Source: Deltaproteobacteria bacterium
GTDB lineage: Bacteria > Desulfobacterota > Desulfobacteria > Desulfobacterales > UBA11574
Length of the DNA stretch: 6,819 nt
Assembly (NCBI GenBank): GCA_019313025.1
Contig: JAFDCA010000319.1
Location: forward strand, 1 to 6,819
Direction: 5' to 3'
Shown here: positions 1 to 6,819 of the stretch, one piece after another
How the letters are laid out: every line of letters begins with the position of its first letter
Position numbering within the stretch: position 1 is the stretch's first letter
Translations under genes and position numbers: made by a program
The notes under the pieces: generated by a model
What the model was told of the DNA's origin: nothing
Databases searched by the model: none
What the model saw: the letters and a program-made list of their open reading frames with translations, nothing else

Positions 1-2179
1 ACCATTGCCCGAGATCGATCCTGCCGACATTGAGCTAAAAATCAAAGAGATTAAAAAAAGGTTGGTCGAAGTCGAAGCATCGGAAAATGAACAAACAGCT
101 CGTCAATTGGGAATACTGTTTCCACAACTCCAGGAACGGACGGCAAAGCTTCGGGAATTAGACAGCGTGTATCAGCGACTGCTAACCGCTTTAAAGAAAA
201 AGAAAATCCTGGAAAAAGAAGAGACCCTTTTGAAGGAAAAAGAAAAGACTCAAAAGCAGATAACACTTTCGAAAAATCCGCCGTATTCTTTGAGTTTTTA
301 CGACACGATTCTCGATAAGTTGATTACCGACGACCATATGAAGGAGACCGCCATTTTGGGGATCAGCCTGGCCGAGAAGGCTCTGGAAGATGCCGGATCG
401 AAGCTGGATGACAGCCGGCAGAATTTGCGAAAATATAAAGAAGAACTGGATTCAATGGAACCCGGCAAAGATATTCCGAGACTGAAGTGGTCGCTTGCCC
501 AAGCACAACTGGAATTGGAAATCGCCCAGGCAATTTTCGATCTGCAGAGAACAACCAAACAAAATCTTTCCATCGAATTTGGACTTGCCAAACAAAATGT
601 GGATGTTACACAACAGAACCTTGTTTGGGTCAGCAAAAACTTGCATTTTGATAAAATCGACCTGGAAAAACAGATCGAAGCCATCAATCAGAAAAGGAAT
701 GAATTTCAAAATCGCCAGAAGGATCAGCTCCGTGGTCAGATGAAGGTGGAGACGGCCTGGCTTCAGGCCCAGGAAAGACTCGCCAATGTCAAAAAAAAGG
801 CAGACATTACTTTTGCCAAGGCAAGATTAGAGGCCGCCGATACTCACCGGGAAGCCTCCCAGCGCCTTTTGGAACAGACAGAGGATATATTGAACCTGTT
901 AAATCAACAGGAACAGGTGTGGAAAAATCGTTACGCCCTTGTCAATGGCGGGGTAGATCAAGAAAAAATAAATGTCTGGAAAAAAGAGATTGAAGCAAGC
1001 AAGGTAAAAAATGAACGGGCCGTAAGACTTCAGGAGAGCTATCAAAGCAGTCTTCAGCCTCAAATTGCATCCCTGGAAAAACAACTGTCGGATCAGGGGT
1101 ATTCGAAAGGTGTAAGACGCGAGCTTGAAAATCGATTGGATGCGCTAAGGGTTTTGGAAAAAGGCGGTCTCGAATATTTGTCGATGCTGCAAGCAACCTT
1201 GCGTTTGAACCAGCGACTACTGGATGAAATTGCCACTGAACGAAAACACGTTGATTTGTGGACAAAACTAACCGCACTGACAGGCAAGGTAAAAAACATC
1301 TGGGACCTGGAATTGTGGGTTATTGACGAACACGGTGTGACGGTAAAGAAGCTGGCAATGGCCCTGATCACCCTGATGGTCGGGTTTATTTTTGTCAAAA
1401 GAATCATCCTTTTCTGGGTTCGAGGTCTTTTGGCACGTGTCCACATGAAAGAGACCACGACTGCGGCCACGGAGAAGATACTCAATTATATTATCATATT
1501 TTTGATCGTTCTCTTTGCCCTGCGGGTGGTCAACATTCCTCTGACGCTGTTCACATTTCTGGGCGGTGCCATTGCCATCGGCGTCGGTTTCGGGGCTCAG
1601 AACCTGATCAATAATTTTATCAGCGGATTCATCGTTATGGCGGAGCAGCCGATAAAGATCGGAGACCTGGTTGAAATCGAAGGGACCTTCGCCATGGTGG
1701 AGGAGATCGGCGCGCGCTGTACGCGAATTCGTACCGGCGGAAATGTCCAAATTTTAGTGCCCAACAGCAGTTTCTTAGAGAAAAATATCATTAACTGGAC
1801 CCTTTCAGACAAGGAAGTCCGGGCGCAGGTGACCGTAGGGGTCGTTTACGGTTCTCCGGTTCGCGAAGTAGAGCGCATCATGCTTCAGGTTGCCGATGAG
1901 CATAAAAGGGTCAGAAAAACCCCCAAACCCTTTGTACTCTTCAACGATTTTGGGGACAATGCCTTAATATTCGATCTTTACTTCTGGATCAGCATGAACC
2001 GCATTATGGATCGGCGGATCATTGAAAGCGATATCCGCTTTCGTATCGACGAACTCTTCCGTGAGGCAGGAATCGTCATTGCATTCCCCCAGCGGGATGT
2101 TCACCTGGACACTCAAAAGCCTTTGGAGTTTCGTCTTGTAAAAGACCAAAGCGATCTCAATGCCATCCCAAAAGAGTAG
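1..2179 (+). CDS. MscS-family mechanosensitive ion channel with long coiled-coil N-terminal arm (5' partial)
   Basis: This protein is probably an inner-membrane channel that opens under membrane tension to release solutes during osmotic downshock. Numbering from the TTG at position 5, residues 1 to about 430 are charged, heptad-rich helix, probably a periplasmic arm of the kind found in large MscS relatives. Hydrophobic helices follow at about 449-472 and 493-513, then the pore helix at about 514-545, with GVGFGAQN (526-533). The beta domain starts at KIGDLVEIEG (551-560) and includes VPNSSFLEKNIINW (585-598). The cytoplasmic alpha/beta domain follows and ends near FPQRDVH (694-700). Aligned by eye on E. 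coli MscS, the pore constriction leucines correspond to I525 and F529. The frame is open to the left edge (codon CCA at 2-4), no signal peptide is visible and the TTG has no ribosome site in view, so the real start is almost certainly upstream. The family call is firm; the exact subfamily and gating are inference. Confidence 0.93.
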   Translation, partial: PLPEIDPADIELKIKEIKKRLVEVEASENEQTARQLGILFPQLQERTAKLRELDSVYQRLLTALKKKKILEKEETLLKEKEKTQKQITLSKNPPYSLSFYDTILDKLITDDHMKETAILGISLAEKALEDAGSKLDDSRQNLRKYKEELDSMEPGKDIPRLKWSLAQAQLELEIAQAIFDLQRTTKQNLSIEFGLAKQNVDVTQQNLVWVSKNLHFDKIDLEKQIEAINQKRNEFQNRQKDQLRGQMKVETAWLQAQERLANVKKKADITFAKARLEAADTHREASQRLLEQTEDILNLLNQQEQVWKNRYALVNGGVDQEKINVWKKEIEASKVKNERAVRLQESYQSSLQPQIASLEKQLSDQGYSKGVRRELENRLDALRVLEKGGLEYLSMLQATLRLNQRLLDEIATERKHVDLWTKLTALTGKVKNIWDLELWVIDEHGVTVKKLAMALITLMVGFIFVKRIILFWVRGLLARVHMKETTTAATEKILNYIIIFLIVLFALRVVNIPLTLFTFLGGAIAIGVGFGAQNLINNFISGFIVMAEQPIKIGDLVEIEGTFAMVEEIGARCTRIRTGGNVQILVPNSSFLEKNIINWTLSDKEVRAQVTVGVVYGSPVREVERIMLQVADEHKRVRKTPKPFVLFNDFGDNALIFDLYFWISMNRIMDRRIIESDIRFRIDELFREAGIVIAFPQRDVHLDTQKPLEFRLVKDQSDLNAIPKE

Positions 2180-2180
2180 G

Positions 2181-2236
2181 TTCTGGTCTGTACACGTGAA
2201 TGTCCGGGCCAAAGAACTTTTGACCTCAGGCCAGAA
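2181..2236. repeat. Imperfect inverted repeat in the convergent intergenic gap
   Basis: TTCTGGTCTG at 2181-2190 and CAGGCCAGAA at 2227-2236 are inverted copies with 9 of 10 exact pairs; the tenth is a G-U pair in plus-strand RNA. The intervening loop is 36 bases. The repeat starts two bases after the channel stop codon, so it could form a stem at the 3' end of that mRNA. No U-rich tract follows it, so I do not call it an intrinsic terminator. Chance occurrence is possible. Confidence 0.35.
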
Positions 2237-2243
2237 GAAACAA

Positions 2244-3572
2244 CTACGTTCGATATGATTCGATATGCAGCTTGCCGGTTTTCCAGAGTGCGAGAACGCT
2301 GTAAGTTCTTGCCCAGAAATTGGCCTTTTCTTCCGCAGGATACTTAAAAAAATCCTGTGTCCAATTGAAGGAAGGATTTTGATAGATGTCCCGAAGAATG
2401 TTTGCAATATGTTTGGGCTTCCAGTGAGCGTAAATGAGAAAATCGAAAACAAGCCCTATCATTTTTTTAGGTTGAAGTGCCGAGGGATTTGGAAAGAAAA
2501 GGATTTGTCTTGTCCAGTCCGGAATGTTTTCCTCTTTTTTGGCGGCCTCAAGGGCAAATCCCCTGGGAATATCTTTTTCACTGTCAAAATCTTGATGAAA
2601 AAGATAAAGGTCGGAAGATTTATATTCCCGAATAAAATCAATCAATGTTTCATTGGAACAGGGAATAAAACCTGAAAAGCGTTGTGCATGGCATGCTGCC
2701 TTTTCAAGATCCCACATACAGTCTATAATAACATCGACATTCGTTTCTTCGTTTGCAGTATTTCCATCAAAATATGTGCCGATTACGTCAACGAGTGGAG
2801 GATCGTGGTATTTACCGTATTTTTCTTGATTTTTTTTATGCAGGCTAAAAGGGCTTCGAATGGAGCGCATAAAAGGAGATCCTTCACTCCAGGAATTGTC
2901 AAAGTTAAGACAGCGGTCATCACTATCGGAGATGGTAATCGGGAAAAGACCCTCTGACGCATTTTCCTTAAAAGCTTCCATGGTGAGAAGGGCGATATAT
3001 TCCGCAATCTTACCGAGCCCGCTAAACACACGGGCGGCATCCAGGGAAATACCGTACTTGCGCCTGATATCACCATGATCGATGTAAGTGCATGCCTTTA
3101 TAAGATCCTCTTCCAGAAAACCGATTTTTCGCAGTTCTTCTGTGGCGAGATATCCCAAAAGATTTTGAAATAAAATATGTGCGCCTGAAGGCGTATAATC
3201 CAGAATATAAGGCATACCCCTTGATCGGAAAAGGTTTTCAAGGAAATGAATAACAGGCATAACCTGATCAAATAATTTTCTCTGGGTGACTTTTTCTTCA
3301 TAGAGCAAATGATTTTCTTCTCCAAGAAAGATTTCAAAATCAATCGGCATGAGCACGGATTGTGATCTCTTGCCGATAAGGGGAATATGGACCTGAAGGG
3401 CTCTTTGAAGGGTAAGAGGTTCAAGCCGATCGATGGGTTCTGATGCTGCCGGAAATGCAGGATCAGAACCCTCCGCAACAAGTTCATTGCCTGTGGCAAC
3501 GACATAATGGCTCAGTTGAAAGCAATTTTTTAATCGATCGATCACACGATGGTAATATTCGTGAGCATTCAT
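2244..3572 (-). CDS. Hypothetical protein with archaeo-eukaryotic primase (AEP)-like motifs
   Basis: This is a 442-residue soluble protein that I do not recognise by name. Three patches match the AEP catalytic layout in order. The first is a hydrophobic strand ending in IDFEI (77-81), with D78 and E80 as candidate metal ligands. The second is TPSGAHILF (127-135), with S129 and H132 matching the S-x-H motif. The third is an acidic region around D225, followed by RSIRSPFSLHKK (236-247), which resembles the R-x-P-x-S-L-H motif of primase small subunits. A C-terminal helical region follows, including HWKPKHIANIL (383-393) and a Trp/Lys-rich tail. C285, C294, H295 and C305 could bind a metal. AEP enzymes make primers or extend DNA or RNA; that role here is inferred. 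The ATG is preceded by AAAGGG with an 8-base gap. It is the last gene of the minus-strand run. The ORF is certain, the AEP assignment moderate. Confidence 0.85.
   Translation of the reverse strand: MNAHEYYHRVIDRLKNCFQLSHYVVATGNELVAEGSDPAFPAASEPIDRLEPLTLQRALQVHIPLIGKRSQSVLMPIDFEIFLGEENHLLYEEKVTQRKLFDQVMPVIHFLENLFRSRGMPYILDYTPSGAHILFQNLLGYLATEELRKIGFLEEDLIKACTYIDHGDIRRKYGISLDAARVFSGLGKIAEYIALLTMEAFKENASEGLFPITISDSDDRCLNFDNSWSEGSPFMRSIRSPFSLHKKNQEKYGKYHDPPLVDVIGTYFDGNTANEETNVDVIIDCMWDLEKAACHAQRFSGFIPCSNETLIDFIREYKSSDLYLFHQDFDSEKDIPRGFALEAAKKEENIPDWTRQILFFPNPSALQPKKMIGLVFDFLIYAHWKPKHIANILRDIYQNPSFNWTQDFFKYPAEEKANFWARTYSVLALWKTGKLHIESYRT
2249..2268. repeat. Short tandem direct repeat (two 10-base units)
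   Basis: TTCGATATGA (2249-2258) is followed directly by TTCGATATGC (2259-2268), a 9 of 10 match. The repeat covers the last codons of the minus-strand AEP-like gene, just before its TAG stop. Because the unit is 10 bases, the copies are read in different frames. It may be a small duplication that reshaped the C-terminus, or chance. Confidence 0.4.
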
Positions 3573-3667
3573 ATCTACAGCCCTTTTGTGAAAAATAAAT
3601 GACGACGTTCAATCTTTTCAAGTTATTTTAATTTTGCTCAAGAGGGTTTAAAAAATGATTACGGGTA

Positions 3668-3868
3668 TTATTCAGAAGGCTTCTTTTGTTTCCAGCCAGA
3701 CAGCCATCCAAAAACAAGGCCGAGGAAGAAGGTGACCAACAGGACAATAGACCGGGACGCCTCGGTGCCCCAGAATAAAAATCGAACTTCCACCACTTGG
3801 GTATTTTGAAGAATAAAGACGGCAAACAAAATCGCAATGATCATCAGGGCAATGCGTTTGGGTGTCAT
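3668..3868 (-). CDS. LapA/DUF1049-like small inner-membrane protein
   Basis: This is a 66-residue protein with two predicted membrane helices, at about residues 6-20 and 40-57. A short segment between them carries LQNTQVVEVRFLFW (20-33). The pattern of first helix, Q-N, a V-x-V-x-F strand ending in W, second helix and a short basic tail is typical of the LapA (DUF1049) family. In enteric bacteria, LapA works with LapB to control LpxC turnover and so lipopolysaccharide synthesis. No lapB-like gene is in view, so that role cannot be assumed here. The ATG is preceded by AAAGGAA at good spacing. The start also overlaps the stop of an upstream 31-codon frame in an ATGA arrangement. The gene sits 81 bases after the exported-protein gene and 95 bases before the AEP-like gene. 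The family call is good; the exact function is unknown. Confidence 0.85.
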   Translation of the reverse strand: MTPKRIALMIIAILFAVFILQNTQVVEVRFLFWGTEASRSIVLLVTFFLGLVFGWLSGWKQKKPSE

Positions 3869-3960
3869 TTGCAGTTCCTTTCAGCCAAAGCTTCCAGTCG
3901 TTTCGTTAAAGGCCGGCAAATCATTTTCAAAACATCATCGAATACCGGGCTATAGATCAT
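3865..3960 (-). CDS. Possible 31-codon ORF, or out-of-frame C-terminus of the exported protein
   Basis: An ATG at 3960 opens a 31-residue frame whose TGA stop overlaps the lapA-like ATG as ATGA. The frame begins inside the last codons of the exported-protein gene, eight bases upstream of that gene's TAG, and fills nearly all of the 81-base gap. The product is basic and could form an amphipathic helix (VLKMICRPLTKRLEALAER, residues 10-28). The Shine-Dalgarno is poor (GGATGG, very close), so any translation would probably depend on coupling. Alternatively, this frame is the true C-terminus of the upstream protein, displaced by a one-base change in the A7 run at 3971-3977. A non-coding gap is also possible; I cannot separate these from sequence alone. 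Confidence 0.25.
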   Translation of the reverse strand: MIYSPVFDDVLKMICRPLTKRLEALAERNCK

Positions 3961-4549
3961 CCATCCAGTCTTTTTTTGATTTTTTGCGTCGATACGGCTC
4001 ATATGTTTTTTGGAGAAAGTCTTTATAGTTTTCATAAAGTAGTTTCTCGACATATACCAGCCGTGCATGATGGGGGCTAACTTTTTGCAACTCGATGTAA
4101 ACATTTTCCTTTTGCCACAATATCCGGGGATAATCAGATGAAAAATAATCACCCTCAAGGTGTTTACTCACGAATTCATATTTTTTGTCCATTTCCTCCC
4201 AAATAATATAAAAAAGCTTTGGATCCAAATCAACAATCAAGGCGTCCAATGCCGAGTTGCCATCAAAAAATATCATGATATTTTTAACACCTTCGGTATC
4301 TTTTGGGTTTACGAACAAAAAGGTATTTTTACCGCGATTAGGATCTTTTTTATCAATCAGTTTCAGCTGTTTTTTTACGTATTCTTGACAGTTCCATTTT
4401 CGTTGTTGTAGCGTTTCAAGGGCTTGTGCGTAAGTTGTTTTTCCAATGGTCAGACCGAACGGTTTGGGTGGTTCCCCGGCATAAGCCGTTACCCCCAAGA
4501 TTATACTCAGAATAATTACATGCACCAATAAAACAAAATTCTTTCTCAT
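3950..4549 (-). CDS. Exported protein of unknown function
   Basis: This is a 199-residue protein with a clear Sec-type signal peptide: a basic start (MRKNF), a hydrophobic core at residues 6-22 and a likely cleavage site after AYA (22-24). The mature protein is therefore expected in the periplasm. It opens with KPFGLTIGKTTYAQALETL (29-47), a glycine-bounded strand plus helix resembling the start of many small periplasmic domains, then alternates strands and helices (for example IMIFFDG, 91-97). It ends in a strongly basic patch, YRRKKSKKD (186-194). There is one cysteine in the mature part (C54), so no internal disulfide and no lipobox. I recognise no family and assign no function. The ATG follows AAGGAG with an 8-base gap, a strong site that fixes the start. 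It lies 61 bases after the glucan phosphorylase. The C-terminus may be frameshifted at an A7 run. Confidence 0.85.
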   Translation of the reverse strand: MRKNFVLLVHVIILSIILGVTAYAGEPPKPFGLTIGKTTYAQALETLQQRKWNCQEYVKKQLKLIDKKDPNRGKNTFLFVNPKDTEGVKNIMIFFDGNSALDALIVDLDPKLFYIIWEEMDKKYEFVSKHLEGDYFSSDYPRILWQKENVYIELQKVSPHHARLVYVEKLLYENYKDFLQKTYEPYRRKKSKKDWMDDL

Positions 4550-4610
4550 TTTCGATTCTCCTTGCTTATAGAATAAAGTCCGTGGAAAGAAAGTTGGACC
4601 ACCTTAATGC

Positions 4611-6764
4611 TTAGCCTTCATTTTGATGCAATAGAACGCTTTCAAGGCCTTTGGCATAAAATTTTTCGATGTATTCCTTGACCATTCGCCGGGCCGAAAA
4701 TTTTGCGGCATTACTCTTTATGGAGCTTTTCATGACGTCAACCCAGTCCATCGGAACACCGTCTTCCGATACATTGTAATACATTGGAACCACTTCTTCT
4801 TCGAGGATGCGGTAGAGTTCGGCGGCATCTGCGGCATCCCGGTTGCCGTCGACTTCCTTATGACCGAATGCCCAGCCGTTTTTTCCGTTAAAACCCTCTA
4901 TCCACCAACCGTCCATGATACTTAACTGGGGGACTCCGTTCAAGGCTGCTTTCATGCCGCTGGTTCCGCTGGCTTCCATGGGAGGCAGCGGGTTGTTCAG
5001 CCACACATCCACGCCGTGAACCAAGTATTGCGCCAATTGTTCCCCGTAGTCTTCCACAAAGGCGATTCGCCCTCCGGTTTCCGGATCACGGGCGGCATTA
5101 AACACCCTTTGAATAATTCGCTTGCCGGGATCGTCGGCAGGATGTGCTTTGCCGGCAAAGATGATCTGGATGGGCCGCCAGCGATCGTTGAGAAGTTTTT
5201 TCAGGCGTTCCATATCATAAAGAAGCAGATCGGCCCGTTTGTACGTTGCGAAACGCCGCGCAAAACCGAGGGTTAACACCGACGGATCGAGCAGTGTTCC
5301 TCCGGCGATCACGATGGACGGGCTCACGCGATCTCCGGCCCAGCGCCGGCGTGATCGCTCCCGGATGGCATCGATGAGTTTGATTTTTAACCAGTAATGG
5401 GTTCTCCACAGCGCTTCATCAGGGATTTTGTCGATCAGTTTCCAGATGAGGGGATTGTCATGATCGGTGAGCCATTCAGACCCCAAGTGGGTATCGAAAA
5501 GACGTTTCATCCGGGGTTCAATCCAGGTGAGAACATGGACGCCGTTGGTGATATGATCCACAGGAACCTCTGGTTCAGATGCGTCCGGCCAGAGACTTTG
5601 CCACATCTGTCTGGACACTTCTCCATGCCGTTTGCTGACGCCGTTGAGATGGCCCGACATTCTGAGAGCAAAGGCCGTCAGGTTAAATCCTGCATGGGGT
5701 TGCTCAGGATGGATTCCCAGCTGAAGAAAGGCGTTGCGATCTAAGCTCAGAGCCGGCCAGTAGGCGTGAAAATGTTTTTCCATCAAGTGAAACGGGATAA
5801 CATCATGACCGGCAGGGACCGGCGTATGCGTGGTAAACACGGTGGTGTTTCTTACCTCTTCAATGGCTTGGGGATAAGGCATCCCTTCCTGCATCCGGTC
5901 ACGGAGGCGTTCCAGAATCGCGAAGGCGGCATGTCCTTCGTTAAGATGCATCAAGTAATGTTTAATTCCCAGAATTTGCAAAACTTCGGCACCACCGATC
6001 CCGAGAACGATTTCCTGGCGCAGTCGCTGCTCGATGTCCCCGATGTAAAGACGGGCCGATATGCCTCGGTTCCATGGATCGTTGTCCTCGATATCCGTAT
6101 CTAATAGATAAAGGGATACTCGACCGACGTTTACTTTCCAAACGCCCACATGGATTGCCGGATCAATGAAAGGAACCCGAACCACAAGCTGCCGACCCTC
6201 ATTGTCAAGCACCCTGGAAATCGGTGCGGCGTCCCTGTTGATGGGTTCATGAATATTTTCCTGCCAACCGTCTTCGCGAATGTGTTGATGGAGATATCCT
6301 TGGGGATACATGAAACCGACGGCCACCAGGGGAACACCCAGATCGCTGCACTCCTTGATGTGATCTCCGGCCAGAAATCCCAGACCACCGGCGTAAAACG
6401 GCAAGGAACGATGAAGCCCGTATTCAGCGCTAAAATAAGCGACGGCAAAGGTGTCCGGATCACAAGGAAAATGATTCAAAAACCGGCACGATTTGTCCGA
6501 TAGATACCGGTGAAACTGGGAAAGAACCGCATCGTAATGTCGCAAATAATCGTCGTTGGCAGCGGCTGCCACCAAAATTTCAGCCGGCATTTCTCTGAGC
6601 ATCTTGTCGGGGTTGTGTCCGCTGTCTTTCCATGCCTGCCGGTCAAGCATTTTAAAGAGCATTCTTGCTGAGGGCTGCCAGCTCCACCAGAGATTGTCCG
6701 CCAACTCCCCGAGTCCGCTCAAGCGTTCAGGAAGATTTGGAAACTCAACTGTTTCAGGGTGCAT
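4611..6764 (-). CDS. glgP: Alpha-glucan (glycogen/maltodextrin) phosphorylase, GT35 family with DUF3417 N-terminus
   Basis: This is a cytoplasmic enzyme that uses phosphate and pyridoxal phosphate (PLP) to release glucose 1-phosphate from the non-reducing ends of alpha-1,4-glucans. Residues 1 to about 90 match the DUF3417 leader of this phosphorylase branch (LADNLWWSWQPSARMLF, 21-37). Conserved core motifs follow: FYAGGLGFLAGDH (123-135), HLNEGHAAF (273-281), THTPVPAGHD (312-321), ITNGVH (405-410), FARRFATYKR (501-510), FAGKAHPADDPGK (536-548) and EASGTSGMKAALNG (597-610). In the last motif K605 should form the Schiff base with PLP. All key regions are present and no frame break is seen. At 717 residues it is a compact member; some relatives exceed 800. 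The ATG follows AAAGGAA at normal spacing. It is the first visible gene of the minus-strand run; no other glycogen gene is in the window. The segment is visibly richer in GC than the three genes downstream of it. Confidence 0.95.
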   Translation of the reverse strand: MHPETVEFPNLPERLSGLGELADNLWWSWQPSARMLFKMLDRQAWKDSGHNPDKMLREMPAEILVAAAANDDYLRHYDAVLSQFHRYLSDKSCRFLNHFPCDPDTFAVAYFSAEYGLHRSLPFYAGGLGFLAGDHIKECSDLGVPLVAVGFMYPQGYLHQHIREDGWQENIHEPINRDAAPISRVLDNEGRQLVVRVPFIDPAIHVGVWKVNVGRVSLYLLDTDIEDNDPWNRGISARLYIGDIEQRLRQEIVLGIGGAEVLQILGIKHYLMHLNEGHAAFAILERLRDRMQEGMPYPQAIEEVRNTTVFTTHTPVPAGHDVIPFHLMEKHFHAYWPALSLDRNAFLQLGIHPEQPHAGFNLTAFALRMSGHLNGVSKRHGEVSRQMWQSLWPDASEPEVPVDHITNGVHVLTWIEPRMKRLFDTHLGSEWLTDHDNPLIWKLIDKIPDEALWRTHYWLKIKLIDAIRERSRRRWAGDRVSPSIVIAGGTLLDPSVLTLGFARRFATYKRADLLLYDMERLKKLLNDRWRPIQIIFAGKAHPADDPGKRIIQRVFNAARDPETGGRIAFVEDYGEQLAQYLVHGVDVWLNNPLPPMEASGTSGMKAALNGVPQLSIMDGWWIEGFNGKNGWAFGHKEVDGNRDAADAAELYRILEEEVVPMYYNVSEDGVPMDWVDVMKSSIKSNAAKFSARRMVKEYIEKFYAKGLESVLLHQNEG

Positions 6765-6819
6765 TGGTTCAATTCCTTTCCACTGCTAATAGGAAGTCAA
6801 GATGATTTCGGTTGATAAA

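Noticed and set aside
1268..1750. 160-codon open frame on the minus strand inside the channel gene
   Set aside because: It lies fully opposite the conserved MscS core, its product is low-complexity and polar with no recognisable family, and it has no supporting start context. It is a shadow frame.
1964..2452. 162-codon minus-strand frame spanning the end of the channel gene and the end of the AEP-like gene
   Set aside because: It overlaps two supported genes in other frames and shows no domain pattern.
2265..2675. 136-codon plus-strand frame opposite the AEP-like gene
   Set aside because: Antisense to the coding frame, Lys/Phe-rich from reversed AT-rich codons, no recognisable motif.
3594..3621. 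Possible promoter for the AEP-like gene: TTGAAA, 16 bases, TTTATT on the minus strand
   Set aside because: The -35 matches 5 of 6, but the -10 matches only 4 of 6 and the region is AT-rich. It would leave a leader of about 15 bases. Possible but too weak to list.
3674..3687. AGAAG-G-CTTCT followed by T's near the lapA stop, terminator-like on the plus strand
   Set aside because: The centre leaves a one-base loop, it lies inside the lapA coding end, and it points away from that gene's transcription.
4567..4572. TATAAG -10-like hexamer on the minus strand before the exported-protein gene
   Set aside because: No -35 at usable spacing, and it sits two bases from the Shine-Dalgarno, so a transcript starting there would lose its ribosome site.
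4580..4606. Possible small hairpin after the glgP stop (GTGG/CCAC or GTCC/GGAC)
   Set aside because: Stems of only four pairs with loops of 13 or more bases and no U run; not a credible terminator.
5397..5744. 115-codon plus-strand frame opposite glgP
   Set aside because: It lies antisense to the conserved phosphorylase core; the GT35 motifs on the other strand explain the region.

Overview
The window looks like ordinary bacterial chromosome from a Gram-negative organism. A Desulfobacterota (deltaproteobacterial) source is my guess, based on the mix of a long-armed MscS channel, a DUF3417-type glucan phosphorylase, a LapA-like membrane protein and moderate GC content. Nothing here fixes the taxonomy. 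There are no tRNAs, rRNAs, insertion sequences, CRISPR arrays or phage structural genes.

Layout: a plus-strand gene for an MscS-family mechanosensitive channel (start to 2179) enters the window already in frame, so its true N-terminus lies upstream. It converges on a run of four minus-strand genes. In transcription order (right to left) these are an alpha-glucan phosphorylase (6764-4611), a small exported protein of unknown function (4549-3950), a 66-residue LapA/DUF1049-like double-spanning membrane protein (3868-3668) and a 442-residue protein (3572-2244) that carries the motif layout of an archaeo-eukaryotic primase (AEP) catalytic domain. The gaps between these four genes are 61, 81 and 95 bases, each downstream gene has a good Shine-Dalgarno sequence, and no convincing terminator separates them. 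They may be co-transcribed, but no shared pathway is obvious: one gene acts in storage-polysaccharide breakdown, two at the cell envelope and one probably on nucleic acid.

The most interesting item is the stand-alone AEP-like protein, which sits among housekeeping and envelope genes with no helicase, nuclease, integrase or other replication gene in view. The second is the junction between the exported protein and lapA. There an A7 run, an overlapping 31-codon frame and an ATGA overlap suggest either a small coupled ORF or a frameshifted C-terminus of the exported protein. The 64-base convergent gap at 2180-2243 holds an imperfect inverted repeat but no classical terminator. The 55 bases right of the phosphorylase start (6765-6819) hold its ribosome binding site and nothing else I can name. 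No gene-free stretch exceeds 100 bases.
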